Shown: positions 1 through 5,272 of the stretch, piece after piece
Position numbering within the stretch: position 1 is the first letter of the stretch
How the letters are laid out: every line of letters starts with the position of its first letter
NCBI GenBank assembly: GCA_020345785.1
Contig: CP070771.1
Coordinates: forward strand, 1,503,702 to 1,509,430
Direction: 5' to 3'
DNA length: 5,729 nt
From: Desulfobacterales bacterium
GTDB lineage: Bacteria; Desulfobacterota; Desulfobacteria; Desulfobacterales; JAFDCJ01
Made by a program: the position numbers and the translations under genes
The notes under the pieces: model-generated
Seen by the model: only the letters and a program-made list of their open reading frames with translations
What the model was told of the DNA's origin: nothing
Database searches by the model: none

Positions 1-283
1 CCAAACTTACACCATGCCGCTGGCATATGAATGGAGATAGAAAAAACAATTTTGGCTTATTTTTTATGATCTCCTTGTGTCTGCTGGTGGTCGCTGATTT
101 GGACTTTTGCCGCGGCTGCGTCAACTCGAAAATCGATCACTTGATTATTTGAGAAACGCACTTAGTTTGGTTTGTATGACCATCCGGTTATGTCAGGTCG
201 TTGTTGCAAACCTTTCAAATCAATCCAGAAAGGGGAATGGAATCATACTCTAAATTTTCTGTGTTTAGCGGTAAAAAGAACAG
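1..283. other. Unassigned left end, no convincing gene
   Basis: No ORF with a credible ribosome binding site lies here on either strand. One frame is open from base 2 to a TAG at 38-40 and would end in ...MPLAYEWR, so the first 40 bases could be the 3' tip of a + strand gene from outside the window; twelve residues are too few to judge. The rest is AT-rich with scattered stops in all frames. It must contain the promoter for the ferredoxin at 344, but I could not pick out a convincing -35/-10 pair. Confidence 0.4.
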
Positions 284-329
284 ATGCATCCGGGTAATGA
301 GGTATTTACCCTTAACATAATACTGACCA

Positions 330-335
330 AAGGAG
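330..335 (+). promoter_or_regulatory. Shine-Dalgarno site fixing the ferredoxin start
   Basis: AAGGAG lies 8 bases before the ATG at 344. The in-frame ATG at 284 has no such site and would add 20 residues unlike any ferredoxin N-terminus, so 344 is chosen as the start. Confidence 0.75.
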
Positions 336-343
336 CGAGTGAG

Positions 344-541
344 ATGGGCAAAACAGTTGTTATCGATACCGAAGAATGTATTGGCTGTGAAAGTTGTGTC
401 GAGTTGTGTTCAGAGGTCTTTGCATTTAACGAAGACGAAGAGAAGGCCGAAGTCATCCTGCCCGAAGGCGGGCCCGAGGACTGCATCGAAGAAGCGATGG
501 AAACGTGTCCGGTGGAGTGTATCCACTGGGAAGAAGACTGA
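344..541 (+). CDS. [4Fe-4S] ferredoxin, Desulfovibrio FdI/FdII type
   Basis: This is a 65-residue soluble electron carrier of the small bacterial ferredoxin class. The cluster ligands are visible as C12-x2-C15-x2-C18 and the distal C55 followed by P56. C22 and C47 fall where D. gigas ferredoxin II has its Cys18-Cys42 disulfide, so a second cluster is unlikely and a structural disulfide is possible. The C-terminus T-C-P-V-E-C-I-H-W closely resembles D. africanus ferredoxin I, as I recall that sequence, and carries an extra C59. The protein is very acidic, with many Glu and Asp, as is usual for these low-potential carriers. It appears monocistronic, with a possible hairpin terminator over 100 bases downstream. 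Its redox partner cannot be read from the context; pyruvate:ferredoxin oxidoreductase or a hydrogenase would be usual clients in this phylum. The family call is secure; the exact role is not. Confidence 0.93.
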   Translation: MGKTVVIDTEECIGCESCVELCSEVFAFNEDEEKAEVILPEGGPEDCIEEAMETCPVECIHWEED

Positions 542-544
542 AAT

Positions 545-565
545 TTGTCAGTTGTCCGTTGTCAG
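545..565. repeat. Three tandem heptamers TTGTCAG/TTGTCCG/TTGTCAG
   Basis: Three head-to-tail 7-base units, differing at one base, start just after the ferredoxin stop. The unit length matches the longer GGTTCAG-type array at 2182-2273. Simple heptamer arrays of this style occur between genes in many deltaproteobacterial genomes; no function is known to me. Confidence 0.7.
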
Positions 566-657
566 TGGTGTGTTGTTTCTTGATAGCATACAAGGGGCGG
601 CGCCAAGCAGCAATTGGGAAACGATCATAATCTTCAAATTCTAATTATTACCAAATA

Positions 658-680
658 AACCGGGTGCCATGCACCCGGTT
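658..680. terminator. Perfect 10-bp hairpin, possible terminator
   Basis: The arms AACCGGGTGC (658-667) and GCACCCGGTT (671-680) are perfectly complementary around a 3-base loop. Read on the minus strand the stem is followed by TATTTGG, and on the + strand by GCAATTT. Neither is a clean T-run, but the minus orientation is better and would end the transcript of the transporter whose stop is at 868. It could also serve the ferredoxin transcript. Confidence 0.45.
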
Positions 681-689
681 GCAATTTAA

Positions 690-845
690 ACGAAAAGCAC
701 TCAGGCGTGCCATTGCCCTTTCCCTACTCTGGCGGTGGAATTCAAACGACCCGCTTTGCAGGCGGTAATCGACTCCCGTTATTCTAAATTTTCAATGGGC
801 AACCGCTCAATCTACCACAGACAAAATTCGACTCACCACTCACAT
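690..845. other. Unexplained stretch with short inverted repeats
   Basis: No ORF is credible here. The segment holds the hairpin CCGC-TTTGCAG-GCGG (751-765), whose 7-base loop resembles a tRNA anticodon loop. It also has a second copy of GCGGT (732-736 and 762-766) and a matching ACCGC at 802-806, giving alternative pairings. No acceptor, D or T arms can be completed on either strand, so it is not called as a tRNA. A + strand terminator-like hairpin follows directly, which leaves room for a small RNA or a decayed RNA gene. Confidence 0.3.
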
Positions 846-866
846 TGAGCCCCTAGGCTCATTTTT
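846..866 (+). terminator. Intrinsic terminator-like hairpin, + strand
   Basis: The stem TGAGCC (846-851) with GGCTCA (856-861) has a CCTA loop and is followed by five Ts (862-866). The polarity is + strand, so it cannot serve the minus-strand gene ending at 868. It would stop + strand transcripts from the region at 690-845 or read-through from the ferredoxin. The stem is short, so confidence is moderate. Confidence 0.4.
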
Positions 867-867
867 C

Positions 868-2217
868 CTACCTTATTTGTCCCACCGACGTTGTGGTTTG
901 GCCCACCGGAAAGGCTCTTTCTTTTGCCCGGTTCATTGCCAGGCGCATGGTGGCCGAAGATGCCAGGCTGCCGATGGTCAGCCCAACCGGCCCGATCAGC
1001 TGCGGCGGTATGTTCAGATTGAGCAGAAAAAAACCGGTGACGATGATTGCGGCCATAAAAACGGCATGTCCGGCGAGCACAGTTGTCGGCTTTTTAAGCC
1101 AGGCTGCCAGACCCTCGCTCTGAGCCCGGATGGCGACGCTGATAGGGAAGAAGATCAGAAAAAGGGCTGTCATTTTTACGAGAGAAAGATCCTGGAGACC
1201 CAGCTTTTGCAGCCTGACATAATAAAATTCGATCAGTCCGGGCATAATGAAAATTAAAGGCAAAATACCCAGAATGGTACCGGCCGTCAGGGCGAAGCGC
1301 AGGGTGCGGCGATCCCGGAGGGAGTGGGGCGGAAAGGTCAGTACGATGGTCTGGATCCGGGTTGCCGCAAAGGCCATCGGATTGGCAAGGCCGAGCGCCA
1401 GGTAGTAAATCGGCAGGATACGATCCGGATCGGGTGCCCGGGCGATAAAGCTTGCCAGGATGATGGCGGAGGCCGAAAGAAAATACCCGCCGATCGACAG
1501 GGGAAGGTTGAAAAGAAAGATTTCCCCGGCACTCGGCGGGCAGGTCGGGCAAGATTTAAGCAACTTTAAAAATGGCGCGGCGAAAATTCCCGAAGCCAGC
1601 ACTTCAACAGCAACCGGCAGGCTGAGGCACACCACAGCCCAGATTGGACCGACCAGCTCCAGGAAGCAAAAAAGCAGGGACAGCAGGGCGGTCAGGATGA
1701 TCCGGCAAATGGTTGCCAAACTGGCAATGCCGGTGGCCCGGCCGCCGTACATAACCACAAAATAGGGAATTCGAAGAAAGAAAAGAAACTGCAGGGGAAT
1801 CGAACACAGCAGCGTGATATGCGCCGGCTGCTCGATGGTGGACGGTAAACCGATAAGGCGGCCGAAAAGCAGATGAGATACCACCGGAATGCACAAAATG
1901 GCCTGGACGCTTATGACCGCCAAACCGGTTATAAGGGTAACCGACCGGAATTTTTCATAGCCTTCGCGGGTTTTGGCATAGACCATGCCTGTTGTTACGG
2001 AGCTGATGGCGATCATCCCGATAAAAAACATCACGGTGTTCGATTGTGCCAGTCCGGCCAGGTTCAGGGGGCCGCCGGGTCCTCGCGAGGCAACCATCGC
2101 CACCAGCGGATAGCTCAGGGCCTGAGAGACGGCTTGAATTGCCAGGGGGATGAAGAAGCGGGTAAGTTTCCAGACGGAGGGGGATTCAGGATTCAGGGTT
2201 CTGGGTTCAAGGTTCAT
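868..2217 (-). CDS. ANK/ANKH-like multipass membrane protein, MOP exporter superfamily
   Basis: This 449-residue protein is strongly hydrophobic, with about 12 predicted membrane segments and short polar loops. The layout resembles the progressive ankylosis (ANK/ANKH) branch of the MATE-like MOP superfamily. The N-terminal W-K-L-T-R-F-F-I-P-L-A at 16-26 recalls W-P-L-I-R-F-L-V-P-L in ANKH. Around 356-382, FFP-I-S-V-A-I-R-A...G...LKK...VLA recalls FFP-V-P-V-T-V-R-A...G...LKK...VLA. Human ANKH exports ATP/pyrophosphate and citrate; the substrate of bacterial relatives is unknown to me. MATE or polysaccharide flippase relatives are alternatives. The start is odd: the first 12 or so residues (MNLEPRTLNPES) are encoded by the flanking heptamer repeat, no Shine-Dalgarno precedes the ATG, and an in-frame TGA lies seven codons upstream. 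The native start may therefore have been lost or replaced. It lies downstream of murB on the same strand but across a gap of about 375 bases, so co-transcription is doubtful. Confidence 0.7.
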   Translation of the reverse strand: MNLEPRTLNPESPSVWKLTRFFIPLAIQAVSQALSYPLVAMVASRGPGGPLNLAGLAQSNTVMFFIGMIAISSVTTGMVYAKTREGYEKFRSVTLITGLAVISVQAILCIPVVSHLLFGRLIGLPSTIEQPAHITLLCSIPLQFLFFLRIPYFVVMYGGRATGIASLATICRIILTALLSLLFCFLELVGPIWAVVCLSLPVAVEVLASGIFAAPFLKLLKSCPTCPPSAGEIFLFNLPLSIGGYFLSASAIILASFIARAPDPDRILPIYYLALGLANPMAFAATRIQTIVLTFPPHSLRDRRTLRFALTAGTILGILPLIFIMPGLIEFYYVRLQKLGLQDLSLVKMTALFLIFFPISVAIRAQSEGLAAWLKKPTTVLAGHAVFMAAIIVTGFFLLNLNIPPQLIGPVGLTIGSLASSATMRLAMNRAKERAFPVGQTTTSVGQIR

Positions 2218-2273
2218 AGGTTCGGAGTTCTGGGTTCAGGGTTCAGAGTTCAAGCTTCAGAAGTTCATAGGTT
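2182..2273. repeat. Degenerate heptamer array, consensus GGTTCAG
   Basis: About a dozen roughly 7-base units built on GTTC run without a break (GGTTCAG, GGTTCTG, GGTTCAA, AGTTCTG, GCTTCAG and similar). An 11-base block GTTCATAGGTT occurs exactly at 2212-2222 and again at 2263-2273, so part of the array looks like a 51-base duplication. The left end lies inside the transporter gene and supplies its ATG and N-terminal codons. The units lack the conserved repeats and unique spacers of a CRISPR array. Confidence 0.8.
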
Positions 2274-2275
2274 TG

Positions 2276-2370
2276 GGGCATCGTCCTGCGGGCTTCCGAC
2301 TTCGCTCTGCGAGCTTGGGCCTCGCCCTTCGGGCTACGACCCCACAAGACGACGGGGCAAGAGGACCCCA
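2276..2370. repeat. GC-rich hairpin-forming element beside the heptamers
   Basis: This block contrasts sharply in composition with the AT-rich sequence to its right. It contains the small hairpin GCCC-TTC-GGGC (about 2324-2334) and CCCC/GGGG arms around ACAAGACGAC (about 2341-2358). Its position directly against the heptamer array suggests one composite intergenic repeat. No coding signal is convincing, although frames stay open because of the base composition. Confidence 0.4.
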
Positions 2371-2373
2371 CAC

Positions 2374-2593
2374 GCACGGTGCAAAATTCTAAAAAAATGT
2401 CCGGAAGAAATTGATGAAATGCAATCCACCGATTTTTTCAAAATTAAAGTAGCAAATTTGTAATAATGAGAGAAAAAAATTAATAATATGCGCAGCATAC
2501 AGTAATTAAGCCGCACGCGCCCAAGTAAAACATGATGCTTGAGCTTGAAAGAAATCTGCAAATTTGGATGGGCTATTTTTCAGGGCGGATTAA
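2374..2593. other. AT-rich intergenic spacer
   Basis: This is the gap between murB and the transporter. I see no gene with a ribosome binding site. A small inverted repeat TATGC-GCA-GCATA lies at 2487-2499. The transporter promoter may lie here, but I could not define it. No clear intrinsic terminator follows the murB stop at 2594. Confidence 0.4.
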
Positions 2594-3508
2594 TTAAAAT
2601 TCCCCTATCAGTTTGACCTCACGCTCGAGCCGGACACCGAAACGTTCAAACACTTTTTCTTCAATAAGCCGGATGAGGGCGTAGACATCAGCAGCTGTGG
2701 CATTGGCCACATTCAGAATGAATCCGCCATGCTTGCGGCTGACCATGGCGCCGCCGATGCGATCGCCTTTCAGACCGGCTTCTTCAATCAGCGCACCCGC
2801 ATAATATCCGGCCGGCCGCTTGAAAACGCTGCCGCACGAGGGAAATTTCAGCGGCTGTTTTTTGATCCGCATGGCGAGGATGTCTTCCATCCGTGCTTGC
2901 AGCACGGCCGCATCGGATTTTTCAAAGCGCAAGCGGGCGGCGGTAATGATTACATCCTCCAGATCCGGTGCCTTGCGATAGCTGAAATTAATACGACTTC
3001 GATCAGCCTGGAAGGGGGATCCGTTGCGTCGAAAGCCGCTGACCGCGGCGGTGACACTTTCAATTTCCTGACCGAATGCACCGGCATTCATGCGCAGCGC
3101 ACCACCCACGCCGCCGGGAATGCCTGCCAGCAGTTCCATGCCGGCCAGACCTTTTCCCACCGCACTGCGGACCATGTCCATTAATCGAGTTCCGGCTAAA
3201 ACATCGGCTTCATATTTTTGAAATTCCCAGCCGCTCAGATTTTCACCCAGGTAGAGGGTCACGCCGTGCCAGCCTCTATCAGAGATCAGTACGTTCGATC
3301 CCCGACCGAGCACAAACAGCGGAACTTCGTCGGCATAGATGATTTCAAGCACCCGGCCGACGGCCGCCTCGGTTTGCGGGGCTACCCATAGGGCCGTTGG
3401 ACCACCAATTTTATAAGATGTGTATGGTGCAAGCGATTTATCGGTATGCACCGCCCCCTCCGCCACCGCGGCAAGGCGCGACGCTAATGCAGCGCGATCG
3501 ATATTCAT
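2594..3508 (-). CDS. murB: UDP-N-acetylenolpyruvoylglucosamine reductase (MurB)
   Basis: This cytoplasmic FAD enzyme reduces UDP-GlcNAc-enolpyruvate to UDP-MurNAc with NADPH, the second committed step of peptidoglycan precursor synthesis. The 304-residue length and the absence of the long extra loop of the E. coli enzyme fit type II MurB. The visible signatures are T-S-Y-K-I-G-G (30-36), the FAD-binding L-G-R-G-S-N-V-L (67-74), G-I-P-G-G-V-G-G-A...N-A-G-A (129-144), F-S-Y-R-K (Y177, R178), G-S-V-F-K-R-P with the catalytic-type Ser227, and the C-terminal L-E-R-E-V-K-L-I-G with E297. By family comparison, Ser227 is the proton donor and Arg178 and Glu297 assist. The ATG at 3508 is preferred. An in-frame TTG at 3517 adds three residues, and neither start has a strong Shine-Dalgarno. 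MurB genes often sit in the division and cell-wall cluster, but here no murC or ftsQ neighbour is visible. It is intact and should be functional. Confidence 0.95.
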   Translation of the reverse strand: MNIDRAALASRLAAVAEGAVHTDKSLAPYTSYKIGGPTALWVAPQTEAAVGRVLEIIYADEVPLFVLGRGSNVLISDRGWHGVTLYLGENLSGWEFQKYEADVLAGTRLMDMVRSAVGKGLAGMELLAGIPGGVGGALRMNAGAFGQEIESVTAAVSGFRRNGSPFQADRSRINFSYRKAPDLEDVIITAARLRFEKSDAAVLQARMEDILAMRIKKQPLKFPSCGSVFKRPAGYYAGALIEEAGLKGDRIGGAMVSRKHGGFILNVANATAADVYALIRLIEEKVFERFGVRLEREVKLIGEF

Positions 3509-3648
3509 TTCATTCAAATATGGAAAACCTGGTCCGCTGGGTTTGGATTCTTTACTCGGCCCAATTGGAAATCATCATTTTGTCTTGAAGTCAGTATGCA
3601 TCAGATTTTTTAAAGATGCAAATAGATCCGTAGATTTTATCCTCCGAA

Positions 3649-3762
3649 CACCGACCGTTTTGTAAGTCATCGGCGACGGTGACGACCAACCTACAGGAAA
3701 ACCGCAAGGGGAGTTTGGTCGTGATAATTTTGCCTCCGGCCATAAAAAGGGTCGGAAGCAAA
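3649..3762 (+). ncRNA. Candidate structured 5' leader of the selenoprotein gene
   Basis: Three stem-loops follow each other almost without spacers. The first pairs CACCG (3649-3653) with CGGTG (3677-3681), plus an inner CCG/CGG. The second pairs ACGACCAA (3682-3689) with TTGGTCGT (3715-3722) and encloses a CC-GCAA-GG hairpin with a GNRA-type loop. The third pairs TTTGC-C-TCCGGCC (3729-3741) with GGTCGGA-A-GCAAA (3750-3762), twelve pairs with one C-A mismatch. A rival pairing GGGTC/GACCC (3749-3753 with 3766-3770) would break the third stem. The gene's ATG at 3811 follows 48 bases later. This architecture suggests a cis-regulatory RNA, but I could not match it to a named riboswitch class. A promoter would be expected near 3580-3620, where TTGAAG (3585-3590) is a weak -35 candidate. 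Confidence 0.4.
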
Positions 3763-3798
3763 TGGTGACCCCTGAAGCTGTAAAAACACCTGCCAAAA

Positions 3799-3804
3799 AG
3801 GAGA
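3799..3804 (+). promoter_or_regulatory. Shine-Dalgarno site of the selenoprotein gene
   Basis: AGGAGA (within AAGGAGAT) ends about 6 bases before the ATG at 3811. This is a strong site and confirms both that start and the signal peptide it encodes. Confidence 0.8.
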
Positions 3805-3810
3805 TAAACC

Positions 3811-4458
3811 ATGTCTCGCAAGATATCATTATTATATGTGATCGTTTTGGCGATGATCTTATTTACAATGTCGGTTTCAGTAGAATCAGCTTTTTCCAGG
3901 TCGATTCAAGAGAACGGCAAAAGCTATATTGTGGATTTGCAGGGGGAGCGGTGGGATGTGACTCAGGCCAAATCCATCGGTTTCGATCCCGAACGATTCC
4001 GGCACGGCATCGGCCGCAATGCATTCACACCGTTAAACGAGTCCGATTTAAAAGATAATAGCAGCAATGCTTCAAACAGCCTGAGGGTTATCGGGATAAC
4101 CGATGGCAAAGAGGCCCAGGCCTATTCGGTGCCCCGGCTCTATCGCCACGAAGTTGCCAACAGCCTTATTGGCGATCAGCCGATTGCAGCGGCCTACTGA
4201 CCGCTGGTGGACCTGGCGGCTGTGTACAGCCGCGAGATCGACGGCCGCACCCTTACCCTTATACCCTCGGGATGGACCTATGAGAGCACCTTCGTTCTTT
4301 ACGACAGAGAAACAGGATCGTTGTGGTATCCATTCGAAAATGGCTTAATGGGCATTCAGGGCGTCTATTTCGAAAGATGGCTGCCCAAACTTGCCTCGGA
4401 TGACACCCGCTGGGATGAGTGGAAGGCCAAACATCCCCATTCCAGGATCATGGATTAG
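3811..4458 (+). CDS. DUF3179-family exported selenoprotein, TGA read as Sec130
   Basis: Read through the in-frame TGA at 4198-4200, this gives one 215-residue protein. Residues 1 to about 27 form a signal peptide (M-S-R-K, then a hydrophobic run ending near V-E-S-A), so the mature protein should be periplasmic. The region R-V-I-G-I-T-D-G-K-E-A-Q-A-Y (92-105), R-H-E-V-A-N (112-117), then Y-Sec-P-L (129-132), I-D-G-R-T-L (143-148) and S-T-F-V-L-Y-D-R-E-T-G-S-L-W (159-172) follows the DUF3179 plan. In relatives the motif is usually Y-C-P-L, so Sec replaces a conserved Cys. The protein has no Cys, and the second position of the usual C-x2-C is V133. It is shorter than many family members. The function of DUF3179 is unknown; a redox or metal-linked role is inferred from Sec. 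A truncated pseudogene is the alternative, but the frame, similarity and codon usage continue intact to the stop, and a SECIS-like hairpin follows the TGA. Ordinary annotation would give 3811-4200 plus a spurious ORF from GTG 4207. Confidence 0.85.
4198..4240 (+). promoter_or_regulatory. UGA-Sec codon and candidate bacterial SECIS hairpin
   Basis: The Sec codon is 4198-4200. Downstream, GCGGCTG (4216-4222) pairs perfectly with CAGCCGC (4227-4233) around the loop TGTA (4223-4226). The stem continues below with G4210-C4239, A4211-T4238, C4213-G4236 and T4214-A4235, interrupted by two mismatches. The loop begins 23 bases after the UGA and has a G in its first two positions, which fits the bacterial SECIS model as I recall it. 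In that model SelB binds the hairpin and delivers Sec-tRNA. The element lies inside the coding region, as bacterial SECIS elements do. Confidence 0.65.
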
Positions 4459-4741
4459 CAGTTCTTTCAAAACTTCAGATCGCCCCCAAAGACAAGGCGC
4501 GAGACGCCGCAGGCGTCCATGTGTAACATATGAGAATGATATCGCTAACTTTCAAAAGACTCCAGGAGTGCAAATAGGTTGGAGAAATCAAAGGTCTCGG
4601 GCCAAAATCAATCACCCCAATATATTGTATAGGCTGCAAAGGCATTCATGATGTTAGGATTTGAAAGATAGTCAACTTCCCAAATTGGCTGCCGGTGTAG
4701 CTGCCGCCTGCACGAGCAGGCTATGCAATGATATGGTTTTG
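4459..4741. other. Convergent intergenic gap with small palindromes
   Basis: This gap lies between the converging selenoprotein and zinc-ribbon genes, and no credible gene is present. Two short perfect hairpins can be seen: GACGCC-GCA-GGCGTC (4503-4517), in a GC-rich block unlike its surroundings, and GCCTGC-ACGA-GCAGGC (4706-4721). Neither has a T-run on either strand, so neither is called a terminator. They look more like small intergenic repeats. Confidence 0.45.
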
Positions 4742-5017
4742 TTAATACCGCACTGTGGAAAGATTGATACCGTAGAACCGATCCTTTGACCTTTTGAACT
4801 TGGGACACCAGTTTCTCATATGCGTAGATGAAGATGAACACCATTGCCCGCAACCATAGTCTTTGCGATCATTCACAACCCTTTTTTTACATGTCGGACA
4901 ATTTCTTGTTATCTCATCCTTAAAGAATTCAACCATGTTACCGCATGCTTGGCATGTAACCTCAAAGATGGCATCAAAACCCCATTCCTGCCAATTATTT
5001 CCGGTGCATTTTCTCAT
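4742..5017 (-). CDS. Small zinc-ribbon protein, function unknown
   Basis: This 91-residue cysteine-rich protein has a canonical zinc ribbon: C22-x2-C25 and C40-x2-C43, separated by V-E-F-F-K-D-E-I-T-R-N. Further Cys at 4, 56, 60 and 71 could make a second metal site around Y-G-C-G-Q-W-C-S-S-S-S-T-H-M-R-N-W-C-P. The ribbon with F-D-A-I-F-E-V and V-E-F-F-K-D resembles the N-terminal module I recall in front of HD-domain phosphohydrolases in deltaproteobacteria, ending V-N-P-K-M-D-F-G-C; here it stands alone. There is no signal peptide, so it is cytoplasmic. GAGG lies 9 bases before the ATG and supports this start. It is the last gene of a probable minus-strand operon, 63 bases after the upstream stop. 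It may bind nucleic acid, tether a partner or hold metal; the sequence does not decide. Confidence 0.8.
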   Translation of the reverse strand: MRKCTGNNWQEWGFDAIFEVTCQACGNMVEFFKDEITRNCPTCKKRVVNDRKDYGCGQWCSSSSTHMRNWCPKFKRSKDRFYGINLSTVRY

Positions 5018-5080
5018 ATTTCAATGCCTCATCACTTGAATAATGTTAGTTACATGGCTTTTGAATGAATGGGTCTTAAT

Positions 5081-5272
5081 CTACCTGTATTTTCCCATCA
5101 CTTCCATTCGCTTTTCCTCCAGCAAGGATTTGACATAGGATTTCCAGCCTGGACACCATCCAATATGCCATTTCCAGATTCTTCCCAACATTGACCGGGG
5201 GTTCTGGTCGTATTTGACTCGGAATTTACAGTTTTCGCAATTATTCGATTTAACCTCCCAATTTCCAATCAT
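5081..5272 (-). CDS. 63-residue Cys-His protein, function unknown
   Basis: This small basic protein has one compact motif: N-C12-E-N-C15-K-F-R...Y-D-Q-N-P-R-S...G-R-I-W-K-W-H36-I-G-W-C40-P-G-W-K. C12, C15, H36 and C40 form a plausible single-metal site (C-x2-C-x20-H-x3-C). The dense Trp, Gly and Pro residues around it look conserved rather than random, and I associate similar W-x-W-H-x3-C-P-G-W-K proteins with Desulfobacterota. The tail K-S-L-L-E-E-K-R is a likely helix. No signal peptide or membrane segment is present. The ATG has no Shine-Dalgarno but overlaps the stop of an 18-codon ORF (ATGA), so translational coupling may start it. It sits between the partial gene upstream and the zinc-ribbon gene downstream on the same strand. 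Function is not known. Confidence 0.7.
   Translation of the reverse strand: MIGNWEVKSNNCENCKFRVKYDQNPRSMLGRIWKWHIGWCPGWKSYVKSLLEEKRMEVMGKYR

Noticed and set aside
740..770. tRNA (the loop reads as an Ala UGC anticodon on + or Cys GCA on -)
   Set aside because: Only a 4-bp arm pairs; no acceptor stem, D arm or T stem can be built on either strand.
2182..2273. CRISPR array
   Set aside because: Units are about 7 bases and contiguous, with no spacers and no cas genes nearby.
1873..2463. 196-codon ORF on the + strand
   Set aside because: It is antisense to the transporter and then crosses the repeat block; the translation is low-complexity and without domain features.
2334..2561. 75-codon minus-strand ORF between murB and the transporter
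   Set aside because: It runs through GC-rich repeat and AT-rich spacer, with no ribosome binding site and no recognisable protein pattern.
2729..3184. 151-codon + strand ORF
   Set aside because: It is the antisense shadow of murB, whose catalytic motifs are on the other strand.
3649..3762. Cyclic-di-GMP-I (GEMM) riboswitch, suggested by GCCTCCGGCC
   Set aside because: The GGGACGCAAAGCC core and the expected two-helix receptor layout are missing; GCCTCCGGCC here is one arm of a simple hairpin.
3575..3829. Minus-strand ORFs covering the leader region
   Set aside because: They mirror the structured leader, have no ribosome binding site, and would overlap the start of the selenoprotein gene.
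4198..4200. TGA as an ordinary stop ending a 129-residue protein
   Set aside because: The next in-frame 85 codons complete the same family domain, the TGA replaces a conserved Cys, and a SECIS-like hairpin follows.
4207..4458. Separate gene starting at GTG 4207
   Set aside because: It has no ribosome binding site and begins in the middle of the DUF3179 domain; it is the 3' part of the selenoprotein.
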